A stretch of 64,000 nt of DNA. Origin: Thermosulfuriphilus ammonigenes. Lineage in GTDB: Bacteria; Desulfobacterota; Thermodesulfobacteria; Thermodesulfobacteriales; ST65. Position numbers and translations under genes: made by a program. The stretch covers positions 1,480,576 to 1,544,575 of the forward strand of contig NZ_CP048877.1 in the NCBI RefSeq assembly GCF_011207455.1, in the 5' to 3' direction. Positions within the stretch are counted from its first letter, which is position 1, and each line of letters begins with the position of its first letter. The notes under the pieces were generated by a model that had not been told where the DNA came from, ran no database searches, and saw only the letters and a program-made list of their open reading frames with translations. Shown in pieces: positions 54,755 to 62,533 of the stretch.

Positions 54755-56072
54755 GCTTCTCATTAAAGCTCAGATTGTTCTTCCTGCCTGGGATCTGCCT
54801 CCTCTGCCCGAAGGGGGGGTTCTGGTAGAGGGAGACAGGATTGTCGCTGTCGGTCCGGCCAGAGAGATCAGGGCCTCCCACCCCCAGGTGAGAGTCAAGG
54901 ATTTGGGGGCTTGTCTTCTTTTTCCGGGGCTAGTAAACGCCCATACCCATGCGGCCATGACTATTTTTCGCGGTTTGGCCGACGATCTTCCCCTGATGCG
55001 CTGGCTGGAGGGTTATATCTTTCCGGCTGAAAGGCACCTCTGTCCTCGGTGGGTCTATTGGGGCACCAAACTAGCAATCTGGGAGATGCTTTCCTCAGGG
55101 GTAACCACCTTTGCCGACATGTATATATTCGCCCCTGAGGTCCTTAAGGCCGCCGATGAGGCCGGGATGCGGGCATTAATCGGCGAAGGGCTTTTTGACT
55201 TTCCTTCTCCTGGATATGGTCCTCTTGAAGTGGGGCTGAAACTCACGAGAGAACTCCTTGAGACCTACGCTGATCATCCCCGTCTTGGGGTCATGATTTG
55301 CCCCCACGCTCTTTATACCTGCTCTCCCGAAACCCTAAAGAAGGCCTTTTCACTGGCAGAAAGGTTTGGAGCCCGATTCAACATCCATCTGGCTGAGACG
55401 GCTGACGAACTCAAACTGATCCAGGAGCGCTATGGCCACAGTCCTGTTAAACATCTAGCCTCATTGGGTATGGTTTCAGAGAACCTTCTGGCTGTCCACG
55501 GAGTCAAGCTCACCAGTGAGGAGATCGTCCTTTTGGCAGAGGGGCGGGCCAGTTTGGTTCACTGCCCGGAAAGCAATCTCAAATTAGCTTCTGGGGTGGC
55601 TCCAGTGCCAGAAATGTTACAGTTGGGGCTCAATTTGGCCCTGGGGACAGACGGTCCGGCCTCCAATAATGATTTAGACCTTATTGGAGAGATGCGTACA
55701 GCAGCCCTTATCCAGAAGGGGGTGAGGGAGAGGGCAACCTTGATCCCGGCTCGGGAGGCCTTCCGTATGGCTACTGAGGCCGGGGCCAGGGCTCTAGGAA
55801 TCGCCAATCTCGGACGTCTTGAACCTGGAGCCCTGGCTGATATGGCTGCTCTTGATCTTTCTCGTCCTCATCTGACTCCGATATACGACCCGCTCTCTCT
55901 CCTTGTATATAGCGCTCGGGCCGGAGATGTCATTTGGGTTATGGTGGCTGGAAAGGAGGTTTTCAAGGAGGGACGGCCCCTTGGCTTTGATGCCCGGGAG
56001 ACGCGAGCTGAGGTTCTGCTCATCGCTCAGGAGATTCGGGAAAAGCTGGGGCTCAACAGCCCTCTCCGATGA
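54741..56072 (+). CDS. mtaD: Amidohydrolase: 5-methylthioadenosine/S-adenosylhomocysteine deaminase type
   Basis: The 443-residue protein has the amidohydrolase metal ligands NAHTHAAM, a His in FNIHLAET, HCPESNLKLAS and Asp in GTDGPASNND. MtaD deaminates MTA, SAH or 5'-deoxyadenosine. The GTG at 54741 is chosen over a longer frame because an AAAGGAG site precedes it by 6 bases; it overlaps the phosphorylase gene by 14 bases. The pair is consistent with purine or methionine salvage. Confidence 0.85.
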   Translation: MAGDKLLIKAQIVLPAWDLPPLPEGGVLVEGDRIVAVGPAREIRASHPQVRVKDLGACLLFPGLVNAHTHAAMTIFRGLADDLPLMRWLEGYIFPAERHLCPRWVYWGTKLAIWEMLSSGVTTFADMYIFAPEVLKAADEAGMRALIGEGLFDFPSPGYGPLEVGLKLTRELLETYADHPRLGVMICPHALYTCSPETLKKAFSLAERFGARFNIHLAETADELKLIQERYGHSPVKHLASLGMVSENLLAVHGVKLTSEEIVLLAEGRASLVHCPESNLKLASGVAPVPEMLQLGLNLALGTDGPASNNDLDLIGEMRTAALIQKGVRERATLIPAREAFRMATEAGARALGIANLGRLEPGALADMAALDLSRPHLTPIYDPLSLLVYSARAGDVIWVMVAGKEVFKEGRPLGFDARETRAEVLLIAQEIREKLGLNSPLR

Positions 56073-56520
56073 TAGCAAAGACCCGCTCTATAGCCTCTTG
56101 AGGGCTGGCCACATAGTGAACTCCTTCAATCCCCGGCCAGGTGTTAAGGCCAATTACAGGGCGCCACATCTTAAGGGCTAAGGCAATCTCAGAGAGAGTT
56201 CCATAACCCCCGGAGACAGCCACTACTGCCTCTACCGAACGGACAAGGATGGCATTCCGGGCGTGGCTCATGGCTGTGACCACCGGAACATCTATGTAAG
56301 GATTGGCCTCTGAGGCCTTGTTGCCCGGCAGGATGCCTACAGTAAGGCCCCCGGCTTCTTTAGCCCCTTGAGCGGCGGCCTCCATGACTCCCCCCAGACC
56401 GCCGCAATAGACAATGGCCCCCTTTTCTGCCAGAAGATAGCCTACTTGTCGGGCCATTTCGTAAATGGATGATTCACAAATTCCGGCACCTATTACGGCA
56501 ATACGTCTTAAAGAAGCCAT
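56053..56520 (-). CDS. LOG-family (TIGR00725-like) protein
   Basis: The 155-residue Rossmann-like protein has GAGICESS at the N-terminus, a central GGLGGVMEAAAQGAKEAGG motif and SGGYGTLSEIALAL, matching the SLOG/TIGR00725 group. Cytokinin phosphohydrolase-type LOG proteins belong nearby but the exact reaction here is unknown; nucleotide binding is likely. Its end overlaps the convergent mtaD by 20 bases, and its start overlaps yqaA by 13. Confidence 0.82.
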   Translation of the reverse strand: MASLRRIAVIGAGICESSIYEMARQVGYLLAEKGAIVYCGGLGGVMEAAAQGAKEAGGLTVGILPGNKASEANPYIDVPVVTAMSHARNAILVRSVEAVVAVSGGYGTLSEIALALKMWRPVIGLNTWPGIEGVHYVASPQEAIERVFAIIGEGC

Positions 56521-57104
56521 TTGATCACCACAAAACCAAGAATGAGCAGTCCAATAAAGACTACTGTAAGTAAATTAAAGTATCGTTCGATAAAATGTTT
56601 GACCATCTCCCCAAAGAAAAAAATCGAGCCCGCTATCAAAAAGAAACGTCCGGCTCGAGAAATCGTTGAGGCCAGGAAGAAGGTTAAAAGATCAATCCTA
56701 AAGGCCCCAGCACTGATGGTAAAGAGCTTATACGGTAAGGGTGTAAATCCGGCTACCCCCACGGCCCAGGCATCGTACTGATGAAAATAGCGGCTGACAA
56801 GATCAAACTTGTCAGTTAAGCCATAAAAGACAAGCACCGGCCTTCCGATGGTCTCCATAAAAAAGGCTCCGAGAGCATAACCAACCAGCCCTCCCAAAAC
56901 CGAACCACTGGTGCAGATAAGGGCAAAATAAAGGCTTCGTTTGGGGGCGGCTAAGCAGAGGGCGATGAGAAGGACATCCGGGGGGATGGGAAAGAAGCTG
57001 GCCTCAGCCAAGGCCAAGAAAAAAAGGGCCCAGGTCCCCCGGGGGGATTGGGCAAAGGAGAGGGTCCAGTCTTTTAGTGACCTGAGGACCTTTATGCCCG
57101 CCAT
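56508..57104 (-). CDS. yqaA: YqaA-like inner-membrane protein (DedA/SNARE-associated family)
   Basis: The 198-residue polytopic protein has the [19 protein letters not shown] motif and later [21 protein letters not shown] region typical of YqaA, a VTT/DedA-type lipid scramblase family. Four to five membrane helices are likely. The ATG overlaps the pcm stop. Neighbours are pcm and a lipoprotein gene, a common envelope/stress grouping. Confidence 0.88.
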   Translation of the reverse strand: MAGIKVLRSLKDWTLSFAQSPRGTWALFFLALAEASFFPIPPDVLLIALCLAAPKRSLYFALICTSGSVLGGLVGYALGAFFMETIGRPVLVFYGLTDKFDLVSRYFHQYDAWAVGVAGFTPLPYKLFTISAGAFRIDLLTFFLASTISRAGRFFLIAGSIFFFGEMVKHFIERYFNLLTVVFIGLLILGFVVIKWLL

Positions 57105-57766
57105 CCGTGATCTCCGATGAGCTTAACGAACCTTACCCCACCAAAGTTTTCCGTGACCAGGCGTTTACCTACCCGGGTGACGCGGACGAGATCTTGGGAA
57201 TATTCATCTCCGACAGGAATGACCAGACGGCCGCCATCGGCCAGCTGGTTTAGAAGAGGTTCTGGTATTTTGGGGCCACCGGCGGTAACAATGATGGCCT
57301 CGAAAGGGGCCTCCTCTGGCCAGCCTTTAGTGCCATCTCCTAGACGAATCACTACGTTGGTATAACCGAGCTGGGCTAAAACGCGACGGGCTCTTTCCAC
57401 CAGGCTAGGGACACGTTCAATGGAGTAAACTTTTCGGGCCAGTTCAGCCAAAATGGCTGTTTGATAGCCAGATCCGGTACCGATTTCCAGGACTTTTTCA
57501 TCTCCTTGGAGTTGAAGGGCTTCTGTCATCAGGGCAACGATGTACGGCTGAGAGATGGTCTGTCCCTCGCCTATGGGTAAAGGAAAGTCACCATAGGCCT
57601 GATCCCAAAGAGCTTCATCCACGAAGAGATGTCTGGGCACTTTTCGCATGGCGGCGATCACCCGGGGGTCTTTTATCCCTCGGGCGACAATCTGGTTGTC
57701 CACCATGCGATTTCGGGCTATCTCAAAAGGATCTCTTAATTTTTCTCTTTTACCTGATAGCGACAT
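57092..57766 (-). CDS. pcm: Protein-L-isoaspartate O-methyltransferase
   Basis: The 224-residue protein has the SAM-binding motif [13 protein letters not shown] (about 95-107), a [15 protein letters not shown] substrate segment and a VTAGG motif in the second half. It repairs isoaspartyl residues in aged proteins, useful for a thermophile. The ATG overlaps the upstream lipoprotein gene by 31 bases. Order is lipoprotein-pcm-yqaA-LOG. Confidence 0.95.
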   Translation of the reverse strand: MSLSGKREKLRDPFEIARNRMVDNQIVARGIKDPRVIAAMRKVPRHLFVDEALWDQAYGDFPLPIGEGQTISQPYIVALMTEALQLQGDEKVLEIGTGSGYQTAILAELARKVYSIERVPSLVERARRVLAQLGYTNVVIRLGDGTKGWPEEAPFEAIIVTAGGPKIPEPLLNQLADGGRLVIPVGDEYSQDLVRVTRVGKRLVTENFGGVRFVKLIGDHGWRA

Positions 57767-58095
57767 TGGTAGACCTGATTGCCAAGGAAGACGATTTCTA
57801 GAATCTCCACCTCTTCCCGACCGAGATGCCCACCCAGAAGGGGGATTCGCTTGAGAAGACTTTTATTGATGTTGTAATAGTACCAGGTCTCCCGGCCATC
57901 TGCTTGACGGGTAATCCTGGCCGGAGGGCCCAGGAGACGAACTACTTCTGGGCGGCTATATTGTCCGGTTTTGATCAGACAGGCATCGTTGGCCAAATAA
58001 ACCCGTTTGCCCCCACCACAGCCGCAAAGTCCCAGGGTTAAAAGACCGATAAGTAAAAAAACAGTCAGATTTTTCCCCCAGAGATGCCTAATCAT
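57736..58095 (-). CDS. BamE/SmpA-like lipoprotein
   Basis: The 119-residue protein has a signal peptide with LGLCGC ending in a lipobox cysteine (Cys24 or 26). An SmpA/OmlA (BamE) fold segment follows: [29 protein letters not shown]. Such proteins help assemble outer-membrane proteins or hold the wall. The match is by pattern; a remote BamE relative of unknown job is possible. The first gene of the pcm operon. Confidence 0.7.
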   Translation of the reverse strand: MIRHLWGKNLTVFLLIGLLTLGLCGCGGGKRVYLANDACLIKTGQYSRPEVVRLLGPPARITRQADGRETWYYYNINKSLLKRIPLLGGHLGREEVEILEIVFLGNQVYQCRYQVKEKN

Positions 58096-58151
58096 GGTAG
58101 CAATATAACAGTCGTCTCAGGGAGGATAAAGTCCTGGGAGGAGGAAGAAAT

Positions 58152-58517
58152 ATGCGTTGCCCTAAGTGTAGTTACATTACTTTTGACTACCTAGCCGCCT
58201 GTCCCCATTGTCAAACGGATCTGACTCCCATAAGGAGGGCTCTGGGGAATCTCCTTCCTCTGGTGGGGGAGGCGGATTTTCTCTCTGATGGACGTGAGTC
58301 TCCTGTCCCTCAGGAGGCTTCCGAAGAGATTAATGCCTCCCCGGCTCCTCAGGAGGAGGTCTCTTCGGCTGGCCTCTCGGATATAGATGTTTCTGATCTT
58401 GTGGGGGCTGAGGGGGATGAAGAGCTCTTTGAAGAGCTGGAGAAGGTGGATATCTCCGCCCTTGAATCAGAAGACTTTAAAAAAGCCCTGGATGAAATCT
58501 TGAAGGAAAAGTCTTAA
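58152..58517 (+). CDS. Zinc-ribbon protein with acidic tail (121 aa)
   Basis: Cysteines 3, 6, 17 and 20 form a zinc ribbon at the N-terminus (CPKC...CPHC). Proline, glutamate and serine-rich linkers follow, with a final LESEDFKKALDEIL helix-like end. The function is unknown. The start has AAGTCCTGGGAGGAGGAAG upstream. Similar ribbon-plus-acidic layout occurs in the FmdB gene at 4.1 kb. Confidence 0.7.
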   Translation: MRCPKCSYITFDYLAACPHCQTDLTPIRRALGNLLPLVGEADFLSDGRESPVPQEASEEINASPAPQEEVSSAGLSDIDVSDLVGAEGDEELFEELEKVDISALESEDFKKALDEILKEKS

Positions 58518-58581
58518 CCTTTTTCTTGAAGGCTGAAAGGGGTTTTGATAAAGGAACGGCACAGACATAAGGAGGGGTTTT

Positions 58582-59310
58582 ATGTTAGTTAAGGAATGGA
58601 TGGCAACAGATGTGGTCACCGTAGATGAAAATGCCTCAATGATGAAGGCTACCCAGATTATGAAGGAACACAAGATCCGCCGGATACCAGTGGTTCGGCG
58701 GGGAAAGGTCGTGGGCATCATTACGGACCGCGATCTGAAGGAAGCGGCCCCTTCTAAGGCCACCTCTTTGGATGTTCATGAGCTTTACTATCTCTTGTCT
58801 GAGATCAAGGTCAAAGACATCATGACTCCCAATCCCATTACTATTCGAGAAGATGATACAGTGGAGCGAGCGGCGGTAATAATGCTCGAGAACCGCATCT
58901 CGGGCCTTCCGGTGGTTAATGACGAGGGCTATGTGGTAGGAATTATTACCCAGACTGACGTCTTCAAGGTTCTCATCAGCATAACCGGCATCTACCGAGG
59001 ACCGATTCAGATCGCCTTTGACCTTGAAGACCGTCCTGGCTCCATAAACGAGGTGGCCGCGGTCATTCGTCAACATGGAGGGCGTTTGGTCTCCATCCTC
59101 ACCTCATACGACCATGCCGAGCCCGGTCGGCGTGAGGTTTACATCCGCATCAAGGATATCGAAGAGGGGGCCCTTAAAGAGATGATCGAGCGTCTTAAGA
59201 CCAGATTCAAGGTCCTCTATGTTGTCCGGGACGATATCTCCTCTATTCCCAAAAAGGCAGACGTTGCCACCAAGGACGTCTTCGGAGGGATCCGCCAGGC
59301 CACAGCCTAG
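58582..59310 (+). CDS. CBS-CBS-ACT domain protein (AcuB-like)
   Basis: The 242-residue protein has two CBS domains (about 7-60 and 78-132, MKEHKIRRIPVVRRGKVVGIITDRDL and its copy) and a C-terminal ACT domain (about 140-215). CBS pairs bind adenine nucleotides and ACT domains bind amino acids, so it is a soluble energy or metabolite sensor. Its target is unknown. GGAGGGG precedes the ATG. Its end overlaps the convergent PBP gene by 68 bases. Confidence 0.87.
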   Translation: MLVKEWMATDVVTVDENASMMKATQIMKEHKIRRIPVVRRGKVVGIITDRDLKEAAPSKATSLDVHELYYLLSEIKVKDIMTPNPITIREDDTVERAAVIMLENRISGLPVVNDEGYVVGIITQTDVFKVLISITGIYRGPIQIAFDLEDRPGSINEVAAVIRQHGGRLVSILTSYDHAEPGRREVYIRIKDIEEGALKEMIERLKTRFKVLYVVRDDISSIPKKADVATKDVFGGIRQATA

Positions 59311-61300
59311 GCTTGTCTTCCAGAAGGGGTTTAATCTCGGCGGTTGAGCTTTCTTTTAAGGGCATCCATATGGCTCCCTGGCGGGGGATAGTAGCCTCGC
59401 CGGTGGTTTCGTCCACGGCTGCAAACATTATTCCCTCGGGGGGGGCAAAAGTCTCCTCTCGGAACCCTTCAAGGGGAAGAATCTTCTCCATGAAGGAAAC
59501 CCAAATGGGGCAGGCGGCCTTGGCTCCTGTCTCCCCTGGGCCAAGGGGGGTTTTGTCATCTCGCCCCACCCAAACTCCAAGGACAAGAGAGGGAGTGTAG
59601 CCGACAAACCAGGCATCGCGGTAGTGGTCTGTAGTTCCTGTTTTGGCTGCCACCGGGACTAACAGATCCGAGGCGCACCGGCCTGTCCCATCAGCCACTA
59701 CCTGCTCTAGGAGATAAGTAAGCATAAAGGCCGTCTGAGGAGAGATAACTTTTGTGGGCTCCGGTCTTTTGGGCTCAATTACTCGACCCTCGCGGTCCAC
59801 CAGGGCCTCGATAATGCGAGGGGGAATACGTTGCCCCTGGTTGGCAAAGACTTGGTAGGCTGAGGTTAGCTCGAGTAGAGGTATTCCGTTTGAACCAAGG
59901 GCCAAAGCCAGATCGCGAGACAGGGGGACTTTAATCCCCAGCTGCCTGGCCTCAGAGATAACCTCGTCTATTCCTACCAGCTGGGCTACTTTAACGGCCA
60001 CAGTGTTGCGGGAGTCGGCTAGCGCTTTGCGGACGGTGATGGGTCCAAGAAAAAGCCCATCGAAGTTTTGCGGTTTCCAGTTTTCTCCTTCTTTGGCCCC
60101 CGGAAGAACGAGGGGTTCGTCAACAAAAAGAGTAGCTGGGTCTATAAGGTCCTTCTCTAAGGCAGCGGCATAGACGATAGGTTTAAAGGCTGAACCAGGC
60201 TGTCTTCTAGCCTGGGTGGCCCGATTAAAATGACCTCGGCCGGGGTCAAGCCCTCCGATCAAGGCCCTAATGGCCCCGGTGTGGGCCTCAATTAGACAAA
60301 GGGCTCCCTGGACACTTGATTCCTTGATCTCTGGATGACGCTTTTGGAGACGAGCTAAGCCTTCCCTTAAGGCCTCAAAGGCAGCTACCTGGTAATCAAG
60401 ATCCAGGGTGCTGTAGATGCGATAGCCTCCGGTGAGAAGCTCTTGGCGGCCCAGTATCTGAGAGAGGCGTTGCTGGGCATAGTCGACGAAATAAGCAGCC
60501 TCTTTAGGTATGGGGGGAGCGAAGTGTTTGAGAACGATGGGAGTAGCGTAAGCTCGCCGGGCCTCCTCTTCGGTTATGTAACCTTCAGCGACCATTCTTT
60601 TAAGGACATAGGCCTGACGTTTTTTGGCTAGGTCAAAGTGACGGTAAGGATTGTATCGGCTGGGTGCCTGGGGAAGACCAGCGATAAGGGCACATTCGGC
60701 CAAGTTGAGGTCCCAGACATGCTTACCAAAGTAAATGCGACTAGCCGCCTCTACCCCATAGGCACCTTCACCAAGGTAGATCTGATTGAGATAAATATTC
60801 AGGATTTCATCCTTGGTGAGCATAGAATCTATGCGCCAGGCCAGAAGGGCTTCTTTAATCTTTCGTTTGAAAGACCTTTCGGGAGAGAGCAGCAGGGCCC
60901 TGGTCACCTGCTGGGTTATGGTGCTGCCACCCTGGACAATACTGCCTGCCTCCACATTGCGAATGGCGGCGCGAATAATACTGAAAAAGTCAAGCCCCTT
61001 GTGCTGGTAAAAACGGGCATCCTCAGCGGCAATAATGGCCTGGATAAGTCTTTCAGGGACAAGGTCCAAAGGAACTGGCCACCTCTTTTCTCGATAAAAG
61101 TAGGCCAGAAGCCGACCCTTACGGTCATAAAGTTCACTTACCGCCGGAGGGCGATAGTTTTTGAGGCTGGAGACATCGGGTAACTCCAACTGGAGATAGG
61201 CCCAGACCAGGGCCAAGATGAAGAGAGAAACCAGGGCCGCAGTGCTAAAAATTAAGACTAAAACGTGGCCGTAAGACCATCTGAAGACAATCCTGGGCAT
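59243..61300 (-). CDS. mrcA: Penicillin-binding protein 1A (bifunctional)
   Basis: The 685-residue protein has one N-terminal membrane anchor, then a glycosyltransferase domain (AIIAAEDARFYQHKG with catalytic Glu, GGSTITQQV and KEALLAWRID). The transpeptidase domain has SAFK (QPGSAFKPI), SRN (DSRNT) and KTGTT motifs. It polymerises and crosslinks peptidoglycan. It lacks the large middle insert of E. coli PBP1A. Its 3' end overlaps the CBS-ACT gene. Confidence 0.95.
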   Translation of the reverse strand: MPRIVFRWSYGHVLVLIFSTAALVSLFILALVWAYLQLELPDVSSLKNYRPPAVSELYDRKGRLLAYFYREKRWPVPLDLVPERLIQAIIAAEDARFYQHKGLDFFSIIRAAIRNVEAGSIVQGGSTITQQVTRALLLSPERSFKRKIKEALLAWRIDSMLTKDEILNIYLNQIYLGEGAYGVEAASRIYFGKHVWDLNLAECALIAGLPQAPSRYNPYRHFDLAKKRQAYVLKRMVAEGYITEEEARRAYATPIVLKHFAPPIPKEAAYFVDYAQQRLSQILGRQELLTGGYRIYSTLDLDYQVAAFEALREGLARLQKRHPEIKESSVQGALCLIEAHTGAIRALIGGLDPGRGHFNRATQARRQPGSAFKPIVYAAALEKDLIDPATLFVDEPLVLPGAKEGENWKPQNFDGLFLGPITVRKALADSRNTVAVKVAQLVGIDEVISEARQLGIKVPLSRDLALALGSNGIPLLELTSAYQVFANQGQRIPPRIIEALVDREGRVIEPKRPEPTKVISPQTAFMLTYLLEQVVADGTGRCASDLLVPVAAKTGTTDHYRDAWFVGYTPSLVLGVWVGRDDKTPLGPGETGAKAACPIWVSFMEKILPLEGFREETFAPPEGIMFAAVDETTGEATIPRQGAIWMPLKESSTAEIKPLLEDKPRLWPGGSLRRRPWWQRLPFWE

Positions 61301-61483
61301 GCCGTTTTTATTTATCCTCTTTATCCAAGAACCGCAAAGTCGGTCTTGCCTGTAGGGAAAGAAAGACTATTTTTTATGAACGCAAAGGACATGATAAGCC
61401 CTTCTTGTTTCTTATCAAGCGCTTCAGAGCCTCTTTAAAAGATTCCCGATTGAGACAAATTGTGGCTTGGGAGGTGAGCGTTT

Positions 61484-62533
61484 ATGAGGATAGCCCAGGT
61501 GGCTCCGCTGCATGAAAGTGTGCCTCCAAAGCTTTACGGAGGAACCGAGAGGGTAGTTTCGTATCTTACCGAGGAGTTGGTAAAGATGGGACACGAGGTG
61601 ACCCTCTTTGCCAGTGCTGACTCTGAGACAAAGGCTCGGCTTGTCCCCTGTGCCCCTCAGGCTCTGAGACTTAACTCTTCTTGCCAGGACAGATTAGCTC
61701 ATCACATTCTTCAGTTAGAGAAAGTCTTTCAGATGGCCGAAGAGTTTGACATTATTCATTTTCATGTTGATTACATCCATTTTCCTCTGGTCAGACGGGG
61801 CCAGACACCGGCGGTGACCACCCTTCATGGTCGCCTGGATATCCCTGACTTGGTCCCTCTCTATCGGGAGTTTAGGGAGCAGCCGTTGGTCTCTATCTCA
61901 AACGCCCAGAGATTACCGTTACTCTGGGCCAACTGGAAGGCAACCGTCTACCATGGTCTCCCTAAAGATCTTTATTCTCCCTACCTAGAAAATGGTCAGT
62001 ATCTGGCCTTTCTGGGGAGGATATCCCCAGAGAAAAGGCCAGATCGGGCTATTCGTATTGCTGAGATGGCCGGAGTGCCCCTCAAAATTGCCGCTAAAAT
62101 AGATGAAGCTGATCGTCCCTACTACGAGGAGGTCATTAAACCGCTGCTTAAAAGCCCCTGGGTAGAATTTGTAGGCGAGATTGGAGAAAAAGAAAAGAAC
62201 GAATTTCTCGGCCGGGCAATGGCACTGGTTTTGCCCATTGACTGGCCAGAGCCTTTTGGGTTAGTGATGATCGAATCCCTGGCCTGTGGTACACCAGTGA
62301 TTGCTTGGCGCTGTGGCTCTGTGCCCGAGATAATAGAAGATGGAAGGGTTGGTTTTATTGTTGAGACCTTGGAAGAGGCCGTAGAGGCAGTGGAAAAGAT
62401 TCCATATATAGACCGAGTTGATTGTCGGAAATATTTTGAGAGTAGGTTCTCCGCTCGTCGGATGGCTCAAGAATATCTGGATGTCTATGAAATAGTAATT
62501 GGCGAGAGCTACCCTCTGCTCAAGGCGGTCTAG
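61484..62533 (+). CDS. GT4 glycosyltransferase
   Basis: The 349-residue GT-B protein opens with the GT4-type glycine loop (YGGTERVVSYLTEEL) and has GRISPEKRPD (acceptor-donor loop) and the nucleotide-binding ESLACGTPVIA. GT4 enzymes move sugars from nucleotide donors. The next gene, a glycogen debranching enzyme, starts at the very next base after the stop, so a glycogen or polysaccharide role is likely. Confidence 0.88.
   Translation: MRIAQVAPLHESVPPKLYGGTERVVSYLTEELVKMGHEVTLFASADSETKARLVPCAPQALRLNSSCQDRLAHHILQLEKVFQMAEEFDIIHFHVDYIHFPLVRRGQTPAVTTLHGRLDIPDLVPLYREFREQPLVSISNAQRLPLLWANWKATVYHGLPKDLYSPYLENGQYLAFLGRISPEKRPDRAIRIAEMAGVPLKIAAKIDEADRPYYEEVIKPLLKSPWVEFVGEIGEKEKNEFLGRAMALVLPIDWPEPFGLVMIESLACGTPVIAWRCGSVPEIIEDGRVGFIVETLEEAVEAVEKIPYIDRVDCRKYFESRFSARRMAQEYLDVYEIVIGESYPLLKAV

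Noticed and set aside
61392..61415. GATAAG/CTTATC inverted repeat before the GT4 gene
   Set aside because: Six-base arms with a 12-base loop in AT-rich DNA are expected by chance, and no T run follows.
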